A stretch of 64,000 nucleotides of DNA, from positions 6,752,496-6,816,495 of the forward strand of contig OW285193.1 of NCBI GenBank assembly GCA_935421135.1. Reading direction: 5' to 3'. Below, one piece after another: positions 23,606-35,535 of this stretch. The notes under the pieces were generated by a model. The model was not told the DNA's origin, did no database searches, and worked only from the letters and a program-made list of their open reading frames with translations. Position numbers and translations under genes: made by a program. Within the stretch, counting starts at the first letter, position 1. Every line of letters begins with the position of its first letter. The DNA comes from Bugulina stolonifera. Taxonomy: Eukaryota > Bryozoa > Gymnolaemata > Cheilostomatida > Bugulidae.

Positions 23606-25604
23606 AGCCCAACACAGAAACAATTATATGGGGAATTAGGTTTTACAAGATCAAGACTCATAAAATTGAACTTGTACTTTCATGTTTTAGAACACAAACA
23701 GAGCAAATACATGAAGAGAGCGAGAGACACACGCAATGTAGATAATGGCTGGCAAAGTACACCATTACCCTTTAGCCAGCTGGCTTACATGTAGAACAGA
23801 AGACAGAAAAGAAGTGCGATTAATTAGTCAAACAATTGAAATCGTATTATACCTTATGATCTGTATAAAATATATATGTTTTTCATGCTTGCTACATAGT
23901 CATACATGTCACTATCGGCTTTGACCAGGAGGCAAACATTCTGACATAAAATGCTGCATCACCAGAACACAATAATCCTAATATCATATTATATATTCTA
24001 TGCTGTACTATGCCTAAGTGTAGTCATAAACATGTTAAATCATACATAGAACTATAGAGCTGGAGAATATTACTTTTAATTACAACTATTTCTATTACGG
24101 ATCTAAATTATCATACATGTATATACAATTATTATTATTATATTATATACATTTACATGTATATACTCAATACTGTGAGGTAGGACTGTTCCCTAATATG
24201 TAATGTTAGATGTGTGTTACTTAAATATTCAAGAGTTCAAATGTAGAATCCAATCTAAACAAGGATCAAGAACATAAATAACATTGTCATGCAGCTCATT
24301 ATATAATATTGCATGTAAAACACTTTCATAATGCAATACTTGTTAGAATCAGTGTACAAGTAGAACAAAATATGATCTAATAGCTTGCAACTAAGCATGT
24401 GAGAAGATAACTCTATGCAATACTTGTGTAGTACAAGTAAAACATAGTATGCATGTACATGTATTATGATACATTGCAGTTTACAACTATGCATAATATG
24501 AGAAGATAACTCTATCCAAGAAATCACGTGTGCTCGCTGCTGATTGGCTATATTGTCCAAGGCGGCCATTTCATTGGATACAAAAATAAAAATGGTTGAG
24601 AATGATTTTTCATACAGCTTGGTTTTAATCTTTTTATTTTGAAAGATTTAAAAGCCATCCACTACAATAGAGTATATAATATAGGTAATTAGATATTTTT
24701 GCACATGATTAGATGTAAATTAAAACTTTTCTCATAGTTTAACATGGTTTTAACACCACATGAAAATCATGATTTTTAGAGAGGCTCCAGTGGCCTATCC
24801 TGCATAGTGATTGGTTAATTGACACTGGGAATGTAGCCTGTGGTCTGTGATCAATCTATACTACTTTATTTGGTGGTGATAGACTTAATAGATTTAAAGT
24901 TATTAAACTTTTTCACAAGCATGAGTGTGCGGAGAGTGTGCGGACTAAGGCTGTACATAAATAACACAGTTGTGCGAACGCGAATTTAGTCACGTGATAT
25001 TCTCACGATTTGAATACCTACATATTTTATATTATCCTATTAGGCCTACTTTTAGTGATTCAACTGATTTCTACCTGATATTCTGATCGCTTGATTTCGA
25101 AATCCTAAATTAAAATTAATTAAATTGTACTACGCTTTTCCTTCATTTTAGAGAGTAGGTCATGAGTAGAGAAGTATTTTCTAATGAGGCATGTTCGATT
25201 CACTTTAACCAACAGGAGCGCTATTGCATTGCAAATAACAATACTCGCTAGCTTTGATTTCTTGCCAGCTAAAATATCAATCTCTAAATTAGGTAGCTGA
25301 TGCAAGTTTTGTTCACATATCTAGGTGCTATCACAAAGCATCCTAAACATCAGTCTAAAATAATTTCTATGCAATGAAAATATTATGAGTTTCACTTTGC
25401 TGGGCACAAGAGAAGACAACTCCAATTGCACTGTTAAAATGATCAAGAGAAGACAATCACTGCAATAAAGGCTGACTCTTGGAAAACATCACAATTAGCC
25501 AATGAAAAAGTCACACATTGTGGCCTTCATCATTGATGAATCATGCTTCAATGATTATTAACCCAATGCCTACAGTGGTAATTCTTTTAAAATAATGCAC
25601 CGCG
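23606..25604. other. Gene-free stretch upstream of the zinc-finger cluster
   Basis: No gene recognised. An internal near-repeat at about 24,345-24,430 and 24,425-24,515 shares GCAATACTTGT and GAGAAGATAACTCTAT. Two GAGAAGACAA words lie at about 25,409 and 25,445. Confidence 0.35.
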
Positions 25605-25637
25605 TTGTCATTTCAGGGGACCCCCCTGAAATGACAA
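25605..25637. repeat. Short hairpin, family H, copy 2
   Basis: Perfect 15-bp arms TTGTCATTTCAGGGG / CCCCTGAAATGACAA around 3 nt. It is followed by GTATTGACATATTTTTG, similar in layout to the flank of the hairpin at 4233-4257. Confidence 0.8.
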
Positions 25638-25845
25638 CATAGCGTATTGACATATTTTTGCAATGCGTACTGTAGTTGTTTTTGGCCAGGGATGGGCTGC
25701 GTGTATACATAATTTGACTCTAAGTGAATGATGCATTGTAACTTTACTGAAGACTTAACTCATCATTTGAAATAAGCGTAATCATGGGTTCCCTCAATTG
25801 ATATACATGTATACTACATGTATGTTCAAACATACAGTACATTGT

Positions 25846-25875
25846 AAATCAGGGCTTAGAGCTAAGCCCTGATTT
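25846..25875. repeat. 30-bp near-perfect palindrome
   Basis: AAATCAGGGCTTAG and CTAAGCCCTGATTT separated by 2 nt, about 230 bp upstream of the ZF2 start codon. Confidence 0.85.
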
Positions 25876-25887
25876 ATTCTAGAACTA

Positions 25888-26075
25888 TGCTATTTAAGTG
25901 AGCCTAGTGCTACATGGCAACCTGCTTTGAACTGCGGAATTTAGCTACCCAAAAACTTCGTGGTGATTGCACAGCTCTGCGCAATCGCCATGGAGCTTTT
26001 GGGTAGCTGTAGCACAAGCTAAATTCTGCAGTTCAAAGTAGATTGCCGTGTAGCACTAGGCTCACTTGAATAGCA
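25888..26075. repeat. 188-bp inverted repeat upstream of ZF2
   Basis: Two imperfect arms of about 85-90 nt. The left starts TGCTATTTAAGTGAGCCTAG and the right ends CTCACTTGAATAGCA. The arms also share TTTGAACTGC(G/A)GAATTTAGCT and CTACCCAAAA. The centre is near 25,978. It ends 31 nt before the ZF2 start codon, so it lies in the promoter or 5' UTR. It may be a foldback element or a regulatory hairpin. Confidence 0.85.
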
Positions 26076-26106
26076 CAAAACTCTGAGTTGCCTGAGTTTT
26101 AGAAAA

Positions 26107-27813
26107 ATGGACAAAGGTAGGTCATATTTACAATATTTATATATGAAAATGTTTTAACAGGTTGTCTTCTGAGTAATTTACAGAGCTTCTAAATCAACCC
26201 AACAAAACTTTTCGCTACTGCAGTTTTCAAAGCCATGGTAACGATTGACTGCTGTTTGGTGTACAGTACATGACTTGTGTAACAGTCATGTACCTTGTAA
26301 ATAAGGCTATGTCAATCACACCCATCAGTAGCGATAGCGACAGTGATTGATTCAATTCATTCCACTTCTTCTATTAGCCATGTTAGGTTAACACTATAAA
26401 TTATGTTCTACATAGTAAATTGAAGGAAGTTTCCTGTAATTTTTAGTCACTCAAACCTTCAAATCTTTTCTGCTAATCACAGTTGTTTATGACAATATTT
26501 AGATTTATTTACCGTACCATCCAGGTGCTGTAGAGAGACCAGATCTGACAGACAAATCTTCTGAACAGACTAAATCAAATCAGGTGGATCTCACTCTTCA
26601 ACAAGAATCATCGTCTTCTAAAAAAGTTAGTAGAGTTCTTTATGATGGAGCTGAAACGTCAACCATTGAACTTACCCCAGCATGTCGAGCAGTAGATGAA
26701 GAGGTAGAAAGAACTACCGAAGTCACCTTAGCAACTGAACAGAGAAAGGGAGAAATGGAGGAGGAATCTGAAAATTTTCGAAATGTTGCTTCAAGAATAG
26801 AAGATAACAAAAGTCTGAGCAATCAGGCTGAAAGACCAGCCTCTCTGTCGATTGAACAAAGAATGGTAAGAGTGGACCCAACACTTGAAAGTCCACCAGG
26901 CGTTTTGTTGATTCCAAGTTTAAGTGCTGCAACTTCAGCTACACTGCACCCGCAATCTATAAAAGAGAACATAGTTAAAACAGTAGGCAGCTTTCCATGT
27001 GTGAGAGGATGTGCTGAACTGAAATTCCTCTCCCGGATAGAATTAAACAACCATTATCATTACCATCCTTCTCATAACCAATGTAAATACTGCTATGGAA
27101 TATCATTTGAAGATCAGAAGAAATTGCGGGATCATGTGAGCTCAACACATGTAAAAAACCTTCAGTATATTTGCATATACTGCGTCAATAAGTTTGATCG
27201 TGGTGAGCGATTGGCTGAACATCTGTGGTTCCACCCATCAAGCAAGCCGTTTTACTGCCAATTCTGTCAACGTCACTTTACAACATTGCTCTCACGAGCA
27301 GCTCATGAGAATGACTGTTTATATACCTATCTAACGGATGCAATAAATATGGATTTCATATGCGACGTTTGTAATAAGCAAATTAAAGGATTAGACAACT
27401 ACTATTTCCATCACAGAGAAGTTCATAAGCAGTATATTTGCAGATATTGCTTGGACTGTGTTCGATTTTCTTCTTTTGAGGCACTGACTACCCACCTCAA
27501 AAATCACTTTCGCTGCAAATGCTGCAAATACAGAACATTTCAATCTCGTGAAAAATTAGACTGCCATATTAGAGTTTGCCACGAGGGTCCCCTGTTTGAA
27601 TGTTCATTCTGTTCACGTGATTTTGACACGATAGATGTACTTAAAAGTCATGCATCAATCCATGCATGGGAGTCATCTGTTGAAGAGCTGAATGTGTATT
27701 GTCGTTGGTGTGATTTGAGTTTTACCGACCCAGATTTGTTTATTGAGCATATAAACTCCTGGGAACATGAAGGATGCATGTTTCAGGTGGCAGAAAAGAA
27801 CTGCTCATCTTGA
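26107..27813 (+). CDS. C2H2 zinc-finger protein ZF2
   Basis: Two coding exons. Exon 1, 26,107-26,116, encodes MDK plus one base before GTAGGT. Exon 2, 26,525-27,813, follows CCATCCAG. The join gives MDKGAVERPDLTDK and a 432-residue protein. Residues 1-160 are polar and acidic, without known domains. Residues about 160-415 hold roughly nine C2H2-type fingers. Finger 1 is Cys-x3-Cys with NNHYHYH, finger 2 QCKYC...H, finger 3 YICIYC...H, finger 4 ends His...Cys, and the last starts YCRWC. Linkers are not the canonical TGEKP. A polyadenylation signal AATAAA lies at 28,032. First of three tandem plus-strand paralogues; nucleic-acid binding is inferred from the fold. Confidence 0.88.
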
Positions 27814-29601
27814 GTACAAAATGTAGTATCATAAGAAGCATTATCTTATATGCATGTAGGTGATTACTGTCATGAATTTTCTACGCAGATATATTGTAAT
27901 TTCTACTCATGTCTTTTATCTTTTATCTAACATGTTTTAGCTTCACGTAGTGCTTCATACCACAATACATAGAGAAGTTACAAATCGTATTTTTTAAATT
28001 GGGTTAATTATCTTACTAAAGTATAGTTGAAAATAAACAACCAGATAGCTTCTTTCGTTTGAAAGGCATTACTTCAACAATGTAATTTTTCTCCCACTGT
28101 TTGAGTTCCAATTTCTGCTACCCAAAAAAAATGATGATAATTATACACTAATGCAGATGCTATAAATTTATCAGAATACACATGGCTATCAGCATCTATT
28201 CAGTAATGCTAAATTTATTACTTCTTATATAAAAAGCATGATTTGATAAAAAAAAACATGTACATGAAACAATCAACTTTTTGTTTCAATCAAAAGTATA
28301 TTTATTTGTGAGACAGATTTACATTTTACAGTATATCAATCATTAAAAAAAATGGCACACAAAAGCTGCACTACACAATATTATTTAAACTCTATATGGC
28401 TCGGTTTCAACTCCTGAAATATTTAATAACCTACTAGTCCTGTCTGACTATATCTGTATGAAACCAAAGCCACGCAGTAATAGGGCGGGCTGCTGGTAGC
28501 TCATCATGTATTCAAGCAAATCAGGTCACTTCAGTGCTGTGTAGCATTCCCATATTTGATGAGTAGCTATCCAGCGGAGCTACTGAATATCTATAGCCAG
28601 TAGTCACCATGCAGCCAACATTTTGCCCGCTGCTTGTAAGAATGTTCTAATCAAAATGAGGACCCATGACCTCTAAAAATGTACATGGTAGTTTACTCTT
28701 CTATGTTATTCAATTGCCATGTTTTATGAATGTGCCAGCCTGGATATTACATGTACATATAAAATGCACTTACTTAGGTATTAGTATTAGTGCAGTTTAT
28801 ATTCTCAACTAATTTCTACAGAACCAAAACCTGCCAATATTTGCATGAAGGAAACTGCTAAAACATGTTGTGGTAGGGCTATTGCATCTGAGTACATTAG
28901 ACCAATGTAATGCAGTCAAAATGCTTCATTTTATTAATGTTTCAATGACATAGCATGCAGGTTCAAATTATATGCTACCCATGCAACCAAAACTATTCAA
29001 TATTTGCCCTGTGTACTACATGTATGTACTTCTTTAGTAACAGGTAGCATTAAACATTATTATATTATGTCTACCGAGAATTATATTTATGGATTGCCCA
29101 TCTTTTATGTCAGAAGCCCTAAGTTTAGCAGAAATCTGGAGGGAATAGAGGGCTTATAGCAAAGTGGGGAGCAGGGTTGCAAAATCCAGAGTATCCTGTC
29201 TGAATTAGAGTACATGGCAAAGATGATTATCTATTCTAAAATATTTTACTTGATCAAGTAATGCTGACATAGTCGGTTTGCAGAATACATTCAGATGTTT
29301 ACAGTATAGTACAACTTTGACAGCTAAATTAAATATTTGTCAATGGACCAATCCACTGCCGGTTTCAACAAACTGGGAACTACTTGGAATTAAGCTGTGC
29401 ACACCAATACAACAAGTCAAATGCATCTCTGTTGCATAAAGCTTAACAAGCAACATACAGCCAAGCTTTTCTTTGTCCAATGGCACAGTAGTGCTAAAGT
29501 TCTAAAAACTAGTGTGCATCGTGTACTTTAGGCAGAAGGCATCAGTATCTAAGAAATAAACGCTTTTCAGCTATCTGGCTAAAAGATCATGATCTGAAAG
29601 A
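27814..29601. other. Spacer between ZF2 and ZF3
   Basis: ZF2 3' UTR, then DNA in which no gene or clear repeat was recognised. Confidence 0.4.
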
Positions 29602-31126
29602 ATGGAGAAAGGTACTTGTACATGTAGAGCTAACAATGACCACTAATCAGTCAGTTCACTTTTTAAGATCATTTCATGAACTTCAAAGGAAAACAGATTG
29701 TATGTCACTAGTTTAGAAATTGCTTCTCCTTGTCTTTTCAGAATCCAGTGATGAAAGTAGAACATTCAATTTACAAGCTAAACAAATGAACAGCAATCAT
29801 TAAGTTTGACATGTGTATGTCATTACTGCACAGACGTAGTCTCACGTATAAATACTTATGCTTTGATCTATATGAACTGTCACTGTAATAGTTACACATT
29901 TTGCAGAGTTCAGCAAATATGTGTCAGACTCACCAAGGAAGCGGTCTGCAAGTACAAGTACTTCTCAGCAACAAGAATTGTCGCCCACAAGAACACAACT
30001 AAAGGTACCTAAGATAACTTCGGATGACCGGGGACAGTCATCAACCATATCAGATGGTGCAGCAGGCAGTGCAGAGGGTAAAGGTGCAGATGTCGATGCA
30101 TGTGAAAGTGCTGCAGAACTAACAGCACAATTAGAGATAAAAAGAGTTGATCAAGCTCATGGAGTTTCGTGTGGCCTAACAGAAACCAATACTAGTTCCC
30201 CTGCTACAGCTTCAACAAAGGCAAGCGCACAGAGTGAAGAAAGATGCGCTGAACGCATGACTCGCGCATTCCCATGTGTAAAAGGTTGTGCCGAACTGAT
30301 ATTCCCAACGTGGGAAGAACTGTACAATCATTACCATTATTATCCTGCACATAATCAATGTAAATACTGCTATGGTAATATATTCAAAGATCAGTTAGAG
30401 TTACAGGAACATGTAAATTCAATGCATATGGCGAAAAGCAGGTATAGGTGTGCGTATTGTCCCCATCGGTTTCTCCAAGCCGATTTACTAGCCCAGCATG
30501 TGTGGTTTCATCCAACTAACAAGTCATACTACTGCTTCTGCTGCCAACAACACTTTCCTACGCACCAAACAAGAGAGGCTCACAAAAGAGGCTGTCTGTA
30601 TTCCTTCCTGTTAGATAAGATAACATCAGAGTACAAATGTGAGTGCTGCTCGCTTGAAGTTATTGGACTGGATAATTACTATACACATTATTTACAAAGT
30701 CATAGAGAGTACATATGTCGAACATGCGTGTATGGTGTGGACTTCCCTACTTTGGATGCTATGGTGGAGCATGTCAACAGCCACCCGCAATGTAAATACT
30801 GTCTTTATAGAAGATTCCAATCTAGTGACGACCTTGAGGCACATGTACAGATTCATCATCAAGGTCCTCCATATGAATGTACATTCTGTCCACAAGGATT
30901 TGAAACATTAGGTTCTCTTCTAAACCATACAGTGTCATCCCATGAAAACTCAGCTACCAACTTCTGTCTCCGTTGCCGTTGGTGTGAGAATACATTTCCT
31001 CCTGACCAGACGTTTTTTTCACACAGAGACTCAGCAAAGCATTGTAACTTGACATTTTCTATGGCAGCACAGAATTTTCCTGTGAGCGAAAATCAAGATC
31101 ACTGCCAGCAGAATCATATTTTCTGA
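29602..31126 (+). CDS. C2H2 zinc-finger protein ZF3
   Basis: Exon 1, 29,602-29,611 (ATG GAG AAA G), has a GTACTT donor. Exon 2, 29,907-31,126, follows TTTTGCAG. The join reads MEKEFSKYVSDSPRK and gives about 409 residues. A further acceptor at about 29,741 (TCTTTTCAG) would lead to an early stop, so I prefer the direct join. The N-terminal 120 residues are Ser/Thr- and Ala-rich. The rest carries the same run of about nine fingers as ZF2 (QCKYCYG, YRCAYC, YICRTC, QCKYC, YECTFC, RCRWC). The second half is almost identical in DNA to ZF4. Confidence 0.85.
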
Positions 31127-31730
31127 TGTTTATTCATTATATTAGTTATACAATACATATACTTAGTATATTAAACAATCATGTAGGCCTACCTTGCTAC
31201 ATTTCTACAATATGTTTATTTTTCATCATAAAAACTATAACATACTGTCCTACATGACTGTACATGTTCTCTGTCGTATATATAATATTTATACTGTCAC
31301 ATGTATACAAAGTCATGTACATGTTAAATTTAGTTTCATAGTACATTTGATAAACCCACCGATATCTGTTCTAAGAGGTGTTTTGAAAAACTCTAGCTAG
31401 ACAGTGTATCAATATAATATTATTCTGTTAAATGTTATTATACTTCTTGTTATTACTATAATTAGAAAGTTTGCCAAAGCATTCATGATTGCTGCCACAG
31501 TTTTATCATCGTATATTACTAGTCTTGTCTGGAGGAAAACTGCTGTTGTACTTGAGTAATATTCCAAATTAATACATGTACATGCAAATTCAGTTTCTCA
31601 ATATAACAGTACGTGTATGCTGAAGAAACACATACATGCTCCAAGAGAATACATTAGCACCTAAAGCATGTAGAGCACGCATAAGGTTCACAGACCGATG
31701 CTTGTACTCAGAAAGAGTGTTGAAAGAGTA
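31127..31730. other. Spacer downstream of ZF3
   Basis: No gene recognised. It contains several ACATGTA-type words. Confidence 0.35.
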
Positions 31731-32073
31731 TGTTCTATAGAGGTTGGAGTGAGTCCGAGCTGGAACAACCTCGCTCAGAGAGAAGACTCTGTAGAGGTTG
31801 AGTTGGGAGAGGTGACTTTATTGCAGTCTGGTCATCAACTGCTTTGTGCAGTAAAATACTCATGCTTTTATACTAAAACCAGTTTCGGTGAAAAGACCGA
31901 TAGAGTATCGCGAGGGACGATATAATATCGGTCCCCGAAATTGCATAAGAATAATGCGGCAAAAGACCGAAGCCCAACCTCAAGCGGGGTCAGCCATTAT
32001 AAAGGAGGAACATACAATATATAAAAACCCGCACATTCTGAAAGTCAGCCTTCTTTATGATAGGCTTACAACA
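31731..32073 (-). repeat. Solo LTR, family L2
   Basis: Read on the minus strand it starts TGTTGTAAGCC and ends TATAGAACA, with a promoter-like GTATAAAAGC box (about 31,862-31,875) and a CAATAAAG signal (about 31,820). The flanks GAGTA and TAGTA are a likely 5-bp target duplication with one change. No internal retrotransposon genes. It lies between ZF3 and ZF4. Confidence 0.7.
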
Positions 32074-32625
32074 TAGTACTTAATACAAATGTATATGAAT
32101 GTTCCATTTGATTGTACTGTCTAAACAATAATAGGTAAGTTTAGACAAGTAGAAGTAGTGTGGGCATATGCAACAGATTAACTAGACAAGTAAACAAGGT
32201 GAGTAGCACAGCTTATTGTCAGGCAATTGCATAAGTGTCTGCACAAGTCACGTTTTTTCATACGTTGACCAATTAACTCAAAGTTAGAGCCTACATTGAG
32301 CTATGCTTTGCTCTGCAGTACAGCTCACATGCAGCTGCTGGATAAAGCTTGACAAGCCGGCAGATAGACAAGCTTGTTAGTCTCTTTGGTAAAAATAGCA
32401 TTAGAGTTCTGGAAGTTATTGCAGATATACATTTACATTGTTTAATTTAGGCTTGAATTGCGGCACTAAATTAAATTTAGTTTCATAGTACATTTTATTA
32501 ACAAATGAAGACGGTATGATGTTCTCTTAACTAGTAACTAGAAAATCGAAAGAGGGGAACTTACTCAAGAGGTTGTACCTGAGTGATCACAAGTCCTTAG
32601 TAGCTCAGCTGCTGCAACTTCAACA

Positions 32626-33522
32626 ATGGCAGCCACACGAAATATAGAAAGACAGATTGGAGAAACTGTCCGCAGAATCATATGTAAAAAAGGGTGTCCT
32701 GAGCAGATGATATTCTCATCCTTGGAGGACCTGTGTGATCATTACCACTATCATCCTAGACATAATCAGTGTAAATACTGCATTGGTAATATATTTGAGG
32801 ACCAGTTGGAGTTACAGGCACATGTAAATTTATTCCACATGGCACAGGGCAGGTACTTGTGTCTATATTGTCCGGAGAGATTCCGTCACCCTGATTCACT
32901 AGCCCAGCATGTGTGGCTTCACCCAACTAACAAGCCATACTACTGTTATTTCTGTCAAATGCACTTTACCACACAAGAAACAAGGGAGGCCCACCGCAGA
33001 GGTTGTCTGGATTTTTTCCCATTGGAAAAGTCCCAAAGTAGGTTCAAGTGTGAGAACTGCCGCACTGTGTGTATTGGACTAGATAGCTATTATTCACATA
33101 ATGCAAGAGTTCATGAAGAGTTCATATGTCGAACATGCGTGTATGGAGTAAAGTTCCCTACTTTTGTTGCTATGATAGAGCATGTCAAAAGCCACCCGCA
33201 ATGTAAATACTGCCTTTATAGAAGATTCAAATCTAGTGACGACCTTGAGGCACATGTACAGATTCACCATCAAGGTCCTCCATACGAATGTACATTCTGC
33301 CCACATGGATTTGAAACACTAGATTCTCTTCTAAACCATACAGTGTCATCCCATGAAAACTCTGTATCAACGTTTCGTACCCGTGTCCGCTGCCGTTGGT
33401 GTGAGAACACATTTACTCCTGACCAAGCATTTATTCGCCACACAGCCATGACTGAGCATCAAGTCTCTGTCTTTTACATTGCTACAACAAACTTATCACT
33501 AAGCTTGAATCAAGGCAATTGA
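32626..33522 (+). CDS. C2H2 zinc-finger protein ZF4, short form
   Basis: Single open frame of 298 residues starting MAATRN. A TGA lies in frame just upstream, so this ATG is the first possible one unless an undetected 5' exon splices in. A CCTTAG at about 32,600 could serve as acceptor. It has the full run of fingers (CKKGC, QCKYC, YLCLYC, YCYFC, FKCENC, FICRTC, QCKYC, YECTFC, RCRWC) but lacks the 110-160-residue polar N-terminal region of ZF1-ZF3. The 3' half is nearly identical in DNA to ZF3. A solo LTR lies upstream, so loss of the 5' exon by rearrangement is plausible. Confidence 0.82.
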   Translation: MAATRNIERQIGETVRRIICKKGCPEQMIFSSLEDLCDHYHYHPRHNQCKYCIGNIFEDQLELQAHVNLFHMAQGRYLCLYCPERFRHPDSLAQHVWLHPTNKPYYCYFCQMHFTTQETREAHRRGCLDFFPLEKSQSRFKCENCRTVCIGLDSYYSHNARVHEEFICRTCVYGVKFPTFVAMIEHVKSHPQCKYCLYRRFKSSDDLEAHVQIHHQGPPYECTFCPHGFETLDSLLNHTVSSHENSVSTFRTRVRCRWCENTFTPDQAFIRHTAMTEHQVSVFYIATTNLSLSLNQGN

Positions 33523-35007
33523 CATAGTAAAATATTATTTCATAGTATATTCTTTACATGATATACAATGTTGTTTAGACGTATCATACAAAGTCATGTA
33601 CATACAGTATACCCTTGCTAGATGACACGTTGAATCTTTTTATTGTAATTAATCAGATATAGAATTTTCTATGTAATAGCTTGCGAACTCTACGATGCTG
33701 CATCTTCAAATTTAGCAGTTCGACAAATGTACAAACTATGTATATGTACATGATTGTGTACTTTCTATCCATACATATAAGATTTTTTACTGTCTAGCAA
33801 CATGTTGTACTGCAAACTACTGTACTACAATGATTATTGTTCTGTATCCTACTTTTTTATGTACACGGCTCACTCTTATCATCCTGGATATTTTAGTTAC
33901 GCACTTACTCTTACTTCAGGCTCCCAAAGTTAACTACACACAGTTGTATTCTATTGCAATTTTGTTCTTTGCAAAAGAGTATAAAAGCTGTGTGGTCAGA
34001 TCTGCTGTATATAAATATATATCTACATACAGATTGAAGATATGGGATAGGGGCTTGTCTATTGTGTCTTCAAGGATTTTACTCAGTTTTTAGAACTCTA
34101 ACCAGTGAACAAAATTATAATAAAATAATAATGGCAGACCCTCAATTCTGAGTATGTCAGTGGTATTTATACCACAGCTAACAGTGTAGGTGTGTCTTAT
34201 ATACAATGTACATGTAGTGCTGCGCGATCTTGCCAAGTTCTCACCACCACTCTTCAGTCACCACCTGTTATGAACCTAGAGTGGAGTATTGTTACAAGCC
34301 TGGAACAGACAGTGCTGGCTCCGTTTTCACCTGCCCTGCCGTGATGTCCCTGCTCTTGTATCGAAGAGGGCAGAGGTGGATCATTATCCTGCATGCAGAT
34401 GAAATACACACAGGGACCTCTATTACCATGTAATTAAACGTAAATAGTAGAAATATATTATTATTATGACTTCAAATCTGTCTAGATAGGTTTCCCAAAC
34501 TACATGGTCACAGCTACAGTTTGAACACACCGTTGTTACAATAATCTTGTCTCAAAAGAGACTCGTGTGGAATAGTGTCTCAAAATATTCAAATTTGAAA
34601 ACATGTACCCAATGAAATTGCTGAGATTAATATTTGCTTTCTAATAATATATCTAATCATCAATGTACATGTAAGTAGTACTACAGCAGTTGCAACAGTT
34701 ACCAAGTTTATAGTTTCCACACAGTAGTTGCATACACGTACATGTAGTTATAGTGACTAATAATGATTAAACAGGTGGCTGGCAAGGGAAATAGCATTTT
34801 TGCAACATTAGTCCAGAAAACGTTCATCATGATAATGTAATAAAGTATACTTAACCTAAAATACACAGTTTTTATCCATGCTAAAACATGCATCATATCA
34901 CATGCCAGGTAGACTGGTGGAGTACAGCTGTGGGCTGTGCTAACCATCCATACCATGTATGAACACTTAGGTAGCTGAGAATACGACAGAGCCTGTGACT
35001 CACTGTG
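33523..35007. other. Spacer between zinc-finger and CLCA regions
   Basis: No gene recognised. It contains interspersed repeat R copy 2 (34,215-34,425). Confidence 0.4.
34215..34425. repeat. Interspersed repeat R, copy 2
   Basis: Related to 17,465-17,680 through ordered blocks CTCTTCAGTCAC, GCCGTGATGTCC, CTGCTCTTGT and TATCCTGCATG. Confidence 0.45.
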
Positions 35008-35535
35008 TGACTGTACGAGTGGCTGAGGGTGTGCCTGACAATGTGACTGACTACATGACTGACTGCATGAGTGACTACATGACTGGCTGCATGACTGACT
35101 GCATGAGTGACTACATGACTGACTAGATGACTGACTGCATGACTGACTGCATGACTGACAATGTGACTGACTACATGACTGACTGCATGAGTGACTACAT
35201 GACTGACTACAGGACTGACCCCATGACTGATGATGTGACTCACTACATGACTGACTGCATAGCTGACTACATGACTGACTGCATGACTTACAATGTGACT
35301 GACTACATGACTGACTACATGACTGACTATATGACTGACTGCATGAGTGACTGCATGACTGACAATGTGACTGACTATATGACTGACTGCATGAGTGACT
35401 ACATGACTGATTACATGACTGACTACAGGACTGACCCCATGACTGATGATGTGACTCACTATGTGACAGACTGTGTGCCGAGTGTGTGACTGAATATGTG
35501 ACTATTAGTGTGTGACTGGGTATGTGCCAGAATAA
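35008..35535. repeat. 12-bp minisatellite ATGACTGACTGC
   Basis: About 40 units built from GACT tetramers, chiefly ATGACTGACTGC and ATGACTGACTAC, with higher-order duplication (the block around 35,190-35,240 recurs near 35,400-35,450). The period is a multiple of three, so both strands show long open frames (Met-Thr-Asp and Val-Ser-His repeats) that are not genes. Confidence 0.95.

Noticed and set aside
29741..29804. Extra coding exon of ZF3 after TCTTTTCAG
   Set aside because: Reading on from the 10-nt exon it runs into TAA after about 20 codons, whereas the direct join to 29,907 stays open.
34893..35489. Long frames of Val-Ser-His and Met-Thr-Asp repeats
   Set aside because: Product of the 12-bp minisatellite; no splice sites or non-repeat coding sequence.
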